Positions 24,543-35,444 of a stretch of 64,000 bases of DNA are shown in pieces. The number at the start of each line of letters is the position of its first letter. Position 1 is the stretch's first letter. This DNA comes from Pohlia nutans. Taxonomy: Eukaryota > Streptophyta > Bryopsida > Bryales > Mniaceae. Location of the stretch: NCBI GenBank assembly GCA_022496805.1, contig CM040094.1, positions 1,488,001-1,552,000 on the forward strand, in the 5' to 3' direction. A program made the translations under genes and the position numbers. The notes beneath the pieces are model-generated. The model was not told where the DNA came from and searched no databases. It saw only the letters and a program-made list of their open reading frames with translations.

Positions 24543-24621
24543 TTAACCCCTAAAGGCCCAACCAAGCCAAAACGGCTTGGTTAACTGTGTATTTTGACAA
24601 CCTTGGGCCTTTAGGGGTTAA
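24543..24621. mobile_element. 79-bp piggyBac-like MITE
   Basis: TTAA CCCCTAAAGGCCCAA...TTGGGCCTTTAGGGG TTAA in only 79 bp, with an inner palindrome (AACCAAGCC AAAAC GGCTTGGTT). It is close to the minimum for an element with both ends. Confidence 0.75.
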
Positions 24622-25055
24622 ATATTATCCGTGTTAAAAAATAATGTCCCTAATACTAAATAGCCCAATTAGTGTATTATTAGGTATTTATATTCATTGA
24701 TGGAAGAATAAGTGTATGAAATATGGATTGCCACTTGTTTTCCAAATGAATTGGAATGAAATTAGACGGGAGACTTTCCATCATTCTATATGATGATTTG
24801 TCTTATTTATTATGGTAGTTATTCCCTTTGTTCCGAGATAAAAAGTCCGTGGGAACATTGCTTCCAATAGATTGTTCAAGTGTTTGTGATTGGCGTAGTG
24901 GATACTAGGGTTGCAAAGATCATTGGTTGATACATATAGTTCGTGGAGTGGAAGATTCATGTTTTTTTTTCATCATTTGGAAAGCAGTAATTTGTTCATG
25001 ATCTTATTGAAATCTTTGATTGTGCCCTAAATTTTGTACTGAACTATGTTATTTC

Positions 25056-25250
25056 CCCAAGGGTGCACTCTACGTTATGTTTGTTACGTTATATTTCATT
25101 TTAAATATATGTTTAATGTAAGTATACTTGAATATGTTTAGCCCTAAATATGTTTACTATATGTATACGTAATACGCCAATGTTCAAATTAATATTCGTT
25201 CTGTGCACTCACGTATACTCTTACATGTTTAGTACACTACAGTCCGGGGT
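25056..25250. mobile_element. Decayed hAT-like MITE
   Basis: The interior matches 11885-12154 (TGTATACGTAATA, GTTCAAATTAATA, CTCTTACATGTTTAGTA). The ends are eroded (GGGTGCACTCTAC and GTACACTACAGTCCGGGG). The flanks TTATTTCC and TCATTTCT are a possible eroded 8-bp duplication. Confidence 0.5.
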
Positions 25251-25439
25251 CATTTCTACAAAAATACTGTGAGTTGTATACTTTTCACATATCTTTCACA
25301 TGCAATTAAAGCTTCAACGAGCATTCTGCTGGGTTAGAATATTTTTATATGTGTTTGTATAGAATTTTTGTTGTTAAAAATTGCCTCAGCTTATTCTCTT
25401 ATTAGGTGTAGAAATAAGGTATTTGACTGCCACTTAGCA

Positions 25440-26252
25440 CATTTTTCATCAACCAAATTGATTCAATTTCTTAATGATCTGAATGTTTGAGGATAACATT
25501 CTCATGCATGAGCATATGTAAATGGGTCTCCATGTCTGAACCTGTACAGTCCATCTACTGTACCTTCCTTGTGAGAATCTCTGCGCAACAAGTGCACGTC
25601 TACACAGCAGTTTTAGTGTGCAAAATGAAAAAAAAAAACTTAGTTGTTTGTCTTTGCATGTTCTCTGCATTTGTCCCAAGTGTTGCAGAAAAGTCATCTG
25701 TGTATGATTTTATGGTATCAATTTGTACAATGAATGTATGCCATAAAGATATATGTTTGTTGTCTCTGCCCCACCAAAGGAGAGACTACAAAAATATTTC
25801 GTTTTCAAGGAGTTACGAGGCTGAACAATATAAAGTGTAAAAGTAATTTTAGGGTAAACACTAAGGCAGAAATTGGGAATGCATGCAGTAGGGACAAGTG
25901 GCCCGGCTTGAGTGGGGTGAGCGACGTGCAACTTGAGTGATGGAAAGCATCGATCGTTGATTGTCTGTGTTTTTTTCCGGCGCCCCAACCACCAGCAGGA
26001 GGCGTCAGCGCACTTGTTGTTGAGGTGATTGCCTTCTTCACGATTCCTCGGCGTTTCGACGTCGACCTTCTGACGGACCTAGTCAATCTCCATGCACAGG
26101 ATTGAGGGAAGAGGACGGGAATGGGGATGGATGGAGGGGCCGCAACAACAAGGGAACCTTCAGGGGCTTCCACTGATCTCGGCCGCCTGGTCATGGGGCT
26201 GGGATTCCCCTGGTAATCCACTGGTCCCATCACTGTGCACCTTTGCAGCCCA
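25440..26252. repeat. Dispersed repeat, partner of 44690-45300
   Basis: Segments such as GTTTGTCTTTGCATGTTCTC, GTTGTCTCTGCCCCACCAA and CCCCAACCACCAGCAGGAGG recur in the same order at 44690-45300, and its right end (26103-26252) recurs at 20630 and 46383. It is probably the other half of family D. No long frame is supported. Confidence 0.5.
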
Positions 26253-26479
26253 CACTACACTAAATAGGTAGATTAGTGTTAGATAATTATAAGATTTGAA
26301 AATATTATAGATTTTTACTCTCAACAAAAAAAAATTACAAAAGACATTGATTCCAATACTATTGAAAGATCCCCATCTTGACCAATATAGAGGGTAAAAA
26401 AATTGGTCAACAGTAAAAACTTACAACATGTTTATGTAAATTAGTGTATCTAACACTAATCTACCTATTTAGTGTAGTA
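26253..26479. mobile_element. CACTAC-ended MITE
   Basis: CACTACACTAAATAGGTAG...CTACCTATTTAGTGTAGT inverted ends, about 33 bp each. The interior is shared in reverse with 60826-61049. The right terminal base has changed and no flanking duplication is visible. Confidence 0.65.
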
Positions 26480-26945
26480 GGAAAATGAGTCGTTTTTCAC
26501 TTAATATATATGTAAAAGGAATGAAACTTCGCCATGCACATGGGCTGTGTAGGTGCAAATGAGTAGTTTTGGTCACAAGAAGAAAAAAATATAATCAGTG
26601 TTCAATGCTTCCACAAAATGGAGAATGAGAAAAGGACATGTCTTCTACTAGTGCCAACTCATTAACCCTTTAGTGCCGAGGATGGTTCTGGAGAAACCAC
26701 AAAAAATTGGTGTTTTAAGAAAAAAGAAAAAACTCTCTTTGTTGAAATTAGGGATACTATTAATAATATTTAACCGTATAAATGTAAGTATAGCTTAATA
26801 AAACAAGTGCAGGTTAAACCTTTGTAAGATTGAACAGTTGGATTGGAAAATCATAGTATGTCTTTGAGTTATATAATGCACACTCAAGAATGAGGTTTTG
26901 GAGGGTCAATGACTTCAAAGTTAAATAGAATTTGAAAATGAAGGT

Positions 26946-27017
26946 GAAGAGGTATCGTGTAGTGAAGAGGTATCATGTAGTGAAGAGGTATCACGTAGTG
27001 AAGAGGTATCACGTAGT
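26946..27017. repeat. 18-bp tandem repeat, four copies
   Basis: Unit GAAGAGGTATCACGTAGT with one or two changes, at 26946, 26964, 26982 and 27000. It lies 187 bp left of the large transposon. It could be read as a YHVVKR peptide repeat, but the frame has no other coding signs. Confidence 0.85.
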
Positions 27018-27204
27018 ATTCTTGCAATCTTTCATATCAAGAACAAACTCACACATATTAATTAGTGTGAATTCAATAAGTGAGAGTAACGTATTCATGA
27101 AAGGTTTAGGACAAAAATTTATACGTTAAAGTATAAAAGGAGTTGGTACATTAATCAAGATCGGAATACATACACTAAAATGGAACATGAACAAGAGAAC
27201 ATAG

Positions 27205-27235
27205 AACACGCAATTCGCTATTTACGCACTTGGCC
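27205..27235 (+). repeat. Left terminal inverted repeat of the large transposon
   Basis: 31 bp, identical to the reverse complement of 39976-40006. Its inner end is GCACTTGGCC (27226-27235), and a second direct copy of GCACTTGGCC follows at 27246-27255, a plausible transposase-binding pair. Confidence 0.9.
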
Positions 27236-27719
27236 ATATAATCATGCACTTGGCCCTCGGGCGCACTAAAAATTCAAATCCCAAAAAATTGCAAAAAAAA
27301 TTAGGAAAATTGTTTTTCCCAGCAATTCCCTTCTAATAAGGATAAATTGCAAATTCATGGAGATTTTCGACGGGGGATTTCCTTTAAAGAATTTGTATTT
27401 GCATTTTCTATATGTCAAATTTTTGTCCTATATGCAACAAAATTATCCTGTGATATTCATTCTGCACATACTATGCGATAGGTACGAAAGTAGGAATTCT
27501 GAATCCCTTATTTGTGCACGCATCTTACATAATCATACAAGCACATCGTATGCATTTAGATATGGGCTACAAACATACACATAAGATTTAATTATTCTTT
27601 GTATTATATAAAAATCGTGTACTCGTTCACGTTTTATAATAATAGTACACACTTTTCCCTTCGAGACCTCGACATCTAATACAGAAAACCATATACTGTA
27701 TAACATATACAATTCTATT

Positions 27720-30700
27720 CTAGTAAGCATCTAGCTCGTTCTGCATCCTCTCGTCATCCATGCCTTCTACCTGTAATGCAATATATTCAAGTATGTGTGG
27801 CTTTGCTTCATTGGGAATAGTTACTTGGTTCTCAGTTCGAACTCCTTGTATAGAAATGAACTTCACCTTCAAATGTCCACTTCTCGTTCTTGCTGATACA
27901 TCTCTCCATGAAAATATAGCAACTTCTTTGTCCACCCAACCATGTCTCTCACCAGATGGCTCCCAAGATGCTTCCATGCAGTTCCTGTATCGTTGTGGCT
28001 CAGAACCTGCTTCATCCGTCACACCTCGCCTCATAATAGGCCAATACCATATCACCTTCACTTTCATTGTCCATTTGCCTTGTCCAAATTCCACCACCTT
28101 CCCCACATAGAATGGTACTCCAGCCCTTACTACTTTCCGCTCTACTGTTAAAGCCACGAACTGTCCAATCTCCAAGTCCCTCGCTGGATTGAAAACTGGA
28201 AACGGATCATCTGTTGCCTCCAGGGTAGCTGTAGATGATGCTAGGCCCACGACTTCCGTCCCTGTTCTTCTAGGCGTTCTCGTTACCGCTGCAGTAGATG
28301 GTCTGCCCTTTCGGGGTCCGAAGTACCCTCGAGGCTCTGGGTTCGGCATTGTTGCCATGATCGAGTCTACAACCGCATTCGTATTACTTGTCGTATTGGA
28401 GTCAACGTCATCTGTTGTTGTTTCCACCGTGGCATCGTCTCCTGTTGCGTTCACATGTGCTTCGTCAGGCCAGAACGGTAGCTTTGCATTCTCACTTCTA
28501 TCTTGCAGAGGAAAATTCTTCAAATACTTGATCAGCCACCGCGCTTCCTCTATTGCCTGTAAGTTCTCCTCCACGTGTTGTATTCTTTCCACACACTTCT
28601 CCTTGTATGCAATGAATTCCCCCAAGGCTTTCAACTCCCTGTCGTCCGCACCAAACAACTCTGCAAGATTTGGCTTCTCCTCTCTTGTAGGTAGAGACCG
28701 CAGACACAAGTGTCCCTCCGTAGGACTCCATACATCCTTGCTGTAATGCTTGAACTGCACTCAGGGCGCACCATTCTCCGTGTAAAATCTCATTTGATGC
28801 GGAAATGTTATGCCCGTCAGTGTATCACCTCCCGTTAGCAAATGCGGCGTAATGAATGCCTTCCAATCCCTCACGTTCTCCAAATGCCGAGCGCTCACGA
28901 ATGACTCTGTATACGACGTTCCTTTCTCCACCAACTGCAATAGTTGCTTCAGAGAATCGATGTTTGATCTCTTCAACGTATGAGATATAATGGTGAACCG
29001 CTGATCGATGTCCTCGTGAGTGTGTCCTACTATAAGAAAACATAGCTGTACTTCTTGGAAGTAGCCCATTCCAACAAGGGCAGCACAGAGGGCAAACATG
29101 TAGATGTTCTTGTTCTCTCGGGTTGTGTTGTCTGCTTGGATTCGCAACGTAGGAGGCAGCGCACCCTTCCTTCGTCTCACGTCATCTATGACATGCATCA
29201 CTGTTGTAATGACTTGGTTGCTATCATGCTTGTGGTGCGAGTCTATCCACACGTCTGCGTACAATCCAATTCCATGTACGAGGACTCCACACAAGTGAGT
29301 CTTCACAAACCGCGACTCAATGTTCTTCACCGTTTGCCTCATCTTTGGAATCATGGTGGTGTTCTGGTCCATGCTGTCGACTATTAGGCACAAATAGAGG
29401 TCAAGGTTTATTATAGCTGACCTTTTGAATAACCAGTAATCACGTCGTTCCTCCATTTGGTGGCGGATGTGGATGAGAAACAAATTCTTAATCTGCACCT
29501 TCGCCACCGTGTTGTTCGTTGCTTCCATCCCACACTTATACTCCCAACAATGGAAGCACTTCGAAAACCTTGAAAACGGTGGAATTTGCACGTGCGGGAA
29601 CTCTACCCTCCATAGCTTTCGGAACGAACTTATCGACAACGGTTCCCCATCATGTATCCGCTTCACCTCCTCGTTCACATAATTGAACACGTCCACTTTC
29701 GTCGTGTTCATTGGCAGCAGCACTAGTGCCAATACCGAGTTATCACTCTTCCATCGTACTTGACGATGCGGTTGTGTGCACCCCGCTTCATCTACAAATG
29801 TAGAAAAACATTCACGGGCCGCAGACAATTTTGCCCCTTCTCTAATTTTGCAAACGTTTCCATGAACAGCTGCGATCCTCCCATACACTTGTTGAGATTG
29901 TTTCAATTCCTTGAAACGTCTCTGCGAGTAACCCAATGCTGCAGCGTAACACCCATTACAAACCGGCAAACCAGCCAACTTCGTATCATATTTGTTTCGC
30001 CTCTGTCCCTCAGTAATTGTGTAAAAAGCGTTTAGCATCTGCAAAATCCAAGTCGCTCTCACTTCATACTTCTGCGCCCACGCCATGTACCGTTGTTCCA
30101 AAATGTACTTCTCATTCACATCCCTCAAACAATTACGTTTGCACCCCCCTCTTTGCTTTGCAGATCTAACGCTTGCCAATGTCACTTTCTCCATTCGTGG
30201 CTCACCCTTCTCACGTGGTTTAGGAACTCTGCTCGTTCGATTCACCATAGAGTACGTCCTGCTCGGTCCCTCTGGAGCTAAACCTTCTACATGTGGAAGA
30301 TTCCCTACGCTAGATTGTGATCCTTGCGTCATTGGAGATGACCCCTCTCGAATGTCCGACTGAACTGGCGTGGCAGAATACATATCCGTACGATTGGATT
30401 CTCCATCATCCTCATGGAAATCATACTGGGCCATTGCCGCTGTAGAGAACGAGAAATTTTGTCCCCTACCAGATGAAGGTGGAGGCTGTTCATTGCTTTG
30501 GACAACCCGCAACAGTGACCTCTGCCAACGTATGACTACGTCCAAACATTGTCCAAGATGTTCCCCGACTACCTCTCCAGTCCAAAACATTTCGTCTACA
30601 ACACGTGAGACACGTACAGCAACTTCACATGGAAACAATTTCACCTGATTCAGTTCCATCCCACATTTGAAAGAACTATCAACCACTCCGAATCCCACAA

Positions 30701-30794
30701 CGCTTCCTCCAGTCGATAGTAGTTGTACCGTCTCATTCCTCTGTTGTGTCTCCATCTGAGTACAGTGTGTTCGTACCTCTTGGAACAAACTCAT
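27720..30794 (-). pseudogene. Transposase-like protein (DUF7869-type core), one in-frame TGA
   Basis: Starting at ATG 30794, 677 codons run to TGA 28763-28761. The same frame then continues directly for 346 more codons to TAG at 27720, so it is one 1,024-codon frame. Features in order: a Cys-containing N-terminus, a linker of about 100-200, NEKYILEQRY, GLPVCNGCYAAALGYS (about 275-290), KCFHC (Cys413, Cys416) and IRHQMEERRDYW. Then come LIVDSMDQ (Asp473, Asp476), RIQADNTTRENKN (Asp555, Asn556) and IVGHTHEDIDQRF (about 588-600). The order D...DN...GHTHEDID is that of the DUF7869 family, whose acidic residues suggest an RNase-H-like nuclease. After the stop, YSKDVWSP completes the core. The C-terminal 150 residues (VALTVE, PFYVGKVVEF, VIWYWP) recall a BAH-like beta fold. 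It probably catalysed movement of the element. Confidence 0.75.
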
Positions 30795-31079
30795 GCGAAC
30801 AGGACGCCCAGTGGGTCACTCTCCTACACTAGGTCCCGGTCTGTCCACACCTCCTACAACGTTTTGTAAAGCAACAGGGCTTCCAAAGGCACTTGAATCC
30901 ATCGTCATCCGTATCTCTGTTCACCACATTTACAATCCGTACTCAGTATAACAAACATTTATAATAGCTTATCGATAACGCTGCTATTAACTACGATCTA
31001 TACATAAAGTACAGTTGTTTTGTTATGTTTTGTTATGTTTTGTTTGTTTGAAACGGTGAGAACTCTTAATCCGAGTGTC

Positions 31080-31600
31080 CCCGGGCTTGACCCCAGGCCC
31101 CATGCGGTCTTAGCGATGTCCCTCGGGGCCCAAATGCTAATTCAGTGCACTTGAGGGCCCTAAACAGGGCCCCCAAGTGTTCTAGGAGCCCCCGTGGGGC
31201 CCCCGGGGTTGACCCATACCGACATGCGCTCCTAGCGGTGCCCCTCGGGGCCCAAATGGCAATTCAGCCCACTAGGGGGTTCCAAAGGGGGTCCCCAAGT
31301 GTTCTAGGAGCCCCCGTGGGGCCCCCGTGGTTGACCCCTAGCCCCATGCGGTCCTAGCGGTGCCCCTCGGGGCCCAAATGCAAAATCAGCCCACTTGGGG
31401 GCCCCAAACGAGGCCCCCAAGTGTTCTAGGAGCTCCCATGGGGCCCCCGAGGTTGTCAACTAGCGTCATGCGGACCTCGTGGTGCCCCTCGGGGCCGAAA
31501 TGCAAATTTAGCCCACTTGGGGGCCCCTGGGGTTGACACATAGCGCCATGCGATCCATGCGATCCCTCGGGGCCCAAATGCAAAATCAGCCCACAACTTC
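31080..31600 (-). repeat. 122-bp tandem array upstream of the transposase gene (~4 units)
   Basis: About four units of 121-122 bp, GC-rich, containing GGGCCCCCAAGTGTTCTAGG and TGCCCCTCGGGGCCCAAATG. They are the reverse complement of the array at 34330-35300 and lie about 290 bp before the transposase ATG. Relative to transcription both arrays face the same way. Confidence 0.85.
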
Positions 31601-32031
31601 TACTTAAAAATTTGTTAAATTTGTTAAAATGAATTCATCCATTCCAACAACTTCTACTTAAAAATTTGTTAATATGTTGCTTACAATCAATTTTATAAGG
31701 AATTTAGAATTCTCACTTTTAAAGTTTAGAATAAAATATTTGAGATAGCATTGGTTAACCTCACCATACGGATCAAATATTCAATTCAAAATCTAAAACT
31801 ATCATTCATACATCAATCGTAAAATATTATTCCATATAGTACTTTATGATGACTTTCCTAAAATTGTCAAATCTGGAGACACCTTTGTACGTTTAGGAGT
31901 TTAAAATGAGCCCACTAGGGGGCCCCAAATAGAAACCCAACTGTTCCTAGGGCTCGTATGGGGCCCCCGTCAAAGTACACTTGCAATTTGCCAGAGTACA
32001 GGCCGCTATTGATGACAACATTAATTAAATG

Positions 32032-32978
32032 TTAACCCCTAAATTTCCTTGTGTTTTTGGGAGCTTGAAACCTCAAAACTGCGATTTTCTACCTCTATGT
32101 ACTCCCGGGGATGTGAACCAAGTTTTTTTACTTCTTTTAGAATTCCAACCGTAAGATCTTGTACCAAAGCCTATTCATAGCTACTGTTTAAAAAATTGAC
32201 CGTTGGATGTTTATCATTTGCAAGATCATAACATCCAAAGTTTGTGCAAAAGTTTTTCGGGGCATTGTTTAGGAGGCATTCTCTCCATAGTGCAAAGGGG
32301 GACTTGAAGATTGTTACTCCAAACATTTTGCTCAAATTTTTTTCCATGTACATAACTAAGTTGGGTACGCTCATGCAAAATTTTAGAGACTCATTACGCG
32401 TTTCAAACCTTCATCCAAATTAATTTCCGGAAGTAGGTATAAGAATGGCAATTTGGTGAAACATGCATCACATTAATTGTATTTGATTTTTGGAAAAAAT
32501 GAACGGTGATTAGGTACCTCTATGATTTTATAAATTTTAGGCGAAATTATTTTTAAAAAATTTCAAAATCTCAAATTCTGACAAATTTCGAAAGAAATGG
32601 ATGTGAAATTACAAAAACCCTTGGAGGTTGCTGTTCTTTATTTTGGAGGCTGCCCTTGTCAAGCCAAGAAAATAATCAACATGGGTCACTTCAAATTCTG
32701 AGCCTAAATGTGGTGAAGAGCATGTCTCCAAAAAAAAAATTTGAAAAAATGATTATAATAAAAAGTTTTTTTCTGCCCCAGTTGGGCTTGAAACCAAACA
32801 TTTCAATAATTTTTTTATAAAACCCGAATTTCACTTTGTAATTTTAACCCCACACACCTTGTATGTATGACCACGCCCACGCCAAATTATAGTCTAAAAT
32901 TCTTAATTTAGACCTTCCATCTAAGCTGCCCGAAACAACAAAAAGCCATTTTGGCTTTTAAGGGCCTTTAGGGGTTAA
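32032..32978. mobile_element. piggyBac-like element nested in the large transposon
   Basis: TTAA (32032-32035) CCCCTAAATTTCC...AGGGCCTTTAGGGG TTAA (32975-32978), 947 bp. It lies between the two 122-bp arrays, so it inserted after the large transposon was assembled. No coding region. Confidence 0.7.
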
Positions 32979-33030
32979 TGCAATGGTTTAGGTATTAAGT
33001 CTTACCGGGAAGTCCTGGATTCGTTGTAGA
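32976..33030 (+). repeat. Possible tRNA-like SINE head
   Basis: ATGGTTTAGGTA and CCTGGATTCGTTG resemble Pol III A and B boxes at suitable spacing, right next to the nested piggyBac-like element. The B box is imperfect. Confidence 0.25.
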
Positions 33031-33349
33031 AAGCTCCTACACCCCGCTGATTAGTACTCCACTAGTGCTGAATAAATCCTCCCATATATATACCTTTCAC
33101 AAATCAAAAGGAAATGGAATAGACTGTTAATTCAATAACAACGATGATTTATTCTGTCGATTTTATGAGATAATAGCTTCACGCAAGTTTGAACCGATGA
33201 GAAATAGGATGATTTCTGAAATTATTATGCCTCATTTCATGTTCCAGTTATTCATCAAAAACTTCTAAGATCGTAGTTGAAAATGACTCAAAACTGCACT
33301 CGAAGAAGGCACCTCATACAATTATGCAACCAAAAGATCTCCACAAGAT

Positions 33350-33745
33350 CAAAGAAGGAAAGAAGGAAAGAAGGAAAGAAGGAAAAAAGAACAAAGGAAA
33401 AAGGAAGGAAAAAAGGAAAAAGGAAGGAAAAAAGGAAAAAGGAAGGAGAAGAGGAAAAAGGAAGGAAAAAGGAAAAAGGAAAAAAGGAAGGAAAAAAGGA
33501 AAAACGAAATAAACAAAACTACAAAACCAAAAAAAGGAAAAGGGAAAAAAGGAAAAAGGAAAGAAGGAAAAAGGGGAAAAGCACAAAAGAAAAAAAGAAA
33601 AAAAGAAAAAAAGAAAAAAAGAAAAAAAGAAAAAAAGAAAAAAAGAAAAAAAGAAAAAAAGAAAAAAAGAAAAAAAAGCAAAAAAGGAAAAAAAGAAAAA
33701 AAGAAAAAAAGAAAAAAAGAAAAAAAGAAAAAGAAAAAAAACTGG
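33350..33745. repeat. Polypurine tract (GGAAAAA / GAAAAAAA)n
   Basis: Nearly 400 bases of almost pure purine on the plus strand: first GGAAAAA-type repeats, then GAAAAAAA-type repeats. Long Lys/Glu/Arg or Phe/Ser frames across it are artefacts of composition. Such tracts can form triplex DNA. Confidence 0.9.
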
Positions 33746-33888
33746 CCCGCTGGCCAGCTCCGCCAGCTGGGCCGACCAGCTGGCCAGCCAAAGCTCGCCA
33801 GCTGGCCCGCTCCAAGGGCGGGCAGCCCATTGGGCTGGCCTCCCTTGGAGACAAACACAAATAGAAGAGGGTGCGCGGCCGCGCACCC
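33746..33888. repeat. CAGCTGG cluster and 20-bp perfect palindrome
   Basis: 33746-33815 contains several copies of CCAGCTGG/GCTGGCC in both orientations. At 33869-33888 is GGGTGCGCGGCCGCGCACCC, a perfect 20-bp palindrome. Both are in the spacer of the large transposon next to the polypurine tract. Confidence 0.75.
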
Positions 33889-34329
33889 TGTTTGCCCATT
33901 TTTTGGCATAGGCAAGTTTCTCTCTCCAGCCCTCCCTCCCTCTTCCACATTCTCCTTTTTTAATAACATCAGATTGCCTTCAATTTTTCGCAAAAAACTT
34001 CAAAAAAACCCACTATTTCACTTAAGCTCTCTAACACATACCATGGTCAGCTCTCCATCGTTGTAATGAGAAGAATGAAGGGTTCTTGTGATATATATGA
34101 AGAACAACTCACGAAAGCACTTCATTTAAAAAATTCACTCTTTCTCAACTAATTTTCTTTTCATGTTTGTTTCGATTCGTGACAGGAATTTGGAAGGGAA
34201 CATTAATTCGTTAGTGGGGGAGTTCCATCTGCACAGTCTATGAGCTTCAACCACGAATTCAAGACATTCAGGTAAACCTTTCTCCCTAGACCATTATTTT
34301 ATCGATCAGTTCATGCGCTGAATAGGCAT

Positions 34330-35300
34330 CTAGGCCCGATTGGCACCACTAGGATGGCTTGGTGCTAGGGGTCAACCCCGGGGGCCCCACGGGAGCTCCT
34401 AGAACACTTGGGGGCGCCGTTTGGGGCCCCCAAGTGGGCTGAATTTGCATTTGGTGCCCACGGGGCACGGTTAGGACCACATGGGCCTAGGGGTCGACCC
34501 CGGGGACCCCACGGGGATTCCTAGAACACTTGGGGGCGCCGTTTGGGGCCCCCAAGTGGGCTGAATTTGCATTTGGTGCCCACGGGGCACGGTTAGGACC
34601 ACATGGGCCTAGGGGTCGACCCCGGGGGCCCCACAGGGACTCCTAGAACACTTGGGGGCCCCGTTTGGGGCCCCCAAGTGGGCTGATTTTGAATTTGGTG
34701 CCCACGGGGCACGGTTAGGACCACCTGGGCCTAGGGGTCGACCCCGGGGGCCCCACGGGGACTCTTAGAACACTTGGGGGCCCCAAACGGCGCCCCCAAG
34801 TGGGCTGATTTTGCATTTGGTGCCCACGGGGCACGGTTAGGACCACATGGGCCTAGGGGTCGACCCCGGGGGCCCCACGGGGACTCCTAGAACACTTGGG
34901 GGCCCCGTTTGGGGCCCCCAAGTGCGCTGATTTTGCATTTGGTGCCCACGGGGCACGGTTAGGACCACATGGGCCTAGGGGTCGACCCCGGGGGCCCCAC
35001 AAGAACTCCTAGAACACTTGGGGGCCCCGTTTGGGGCCCCCAAGTGGGCTGAATTTGCATTTGGTGCACACGGGGCACGGTTAGGACCACATGGGCCTAG
35101 GGGTCGACCCCGGGGGCCCCACGGGGACTCCTAGAACACTTGGGGGCCCCGTTTGGGGCCCCCAAGGGCGCTGATTTTGCATTTGGTGCCCACGGGGCAT
35201 GGTTAGGACCACATGGGCCTAGGGGTCGACCCCGGGGGCCCCACAGGGATTCCTAGAACACTTGGGCGCCCCTTTTGGGGCCCTCAAGTGGACTGAATAT
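34330..35300 (+). repeat. 122-bp tandem array upstream of the second transposon gene (~8 units)
   Basis: Period exactly 122 bp: GGGCCTAGGGG recurs at 34483, 34605, 34727, 34849, 34971, 35093 and 35215. Most units contain a hairpin. For example, at 34649-34680 CACTTGGGGGCCCC, loop GTTT, then GGGGCCCCCAAGTG. It ends about 150 bp before the start at 35445. Confidence 0.95.
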
Positions 35301-35444
35301 TTATTTTCGCAATGACGGGGTCTCCGTGGGGACATTGCTACTGTTGGGATTGAATCGTAATATGTAATCGTAAGTTTATTTTGAATATCGATGTCTGGAT
35401 TGCTGATACGCTACTCTTTTATGCAGGCTTTTAGACTTATTACC

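Noticed and set aside
26941..27017. CRISPR-like array
   Set aside because: 18-bp units are contiguous without spacers, and the sequence is eukaryotic.
26940..27129. 65-aa frame with YHVVKR repeats
   Set aside because: It is the 18-bp tandem repeat read in frame; outside the repeat it looks random.
28189..28746. 185-aa plus-strand frame inside the transposase region
   Set aside because: It is the antisense shadow of the minus-strand transposase C-terminal part, which has domain logic; the plus frame has none.
31145..31583. Short frames in the 122-bp array
   Set aside because: Translated GC-rich tandem repeat with no conserved frame between units.
33277..33993. Long Lys/Glu/Arg-rich frame on + and Phe/Ser-rich frames on -
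   Set aside because: They are produced by the polypurine tract; no start context and no non-repetitive coding sequence beyond it.
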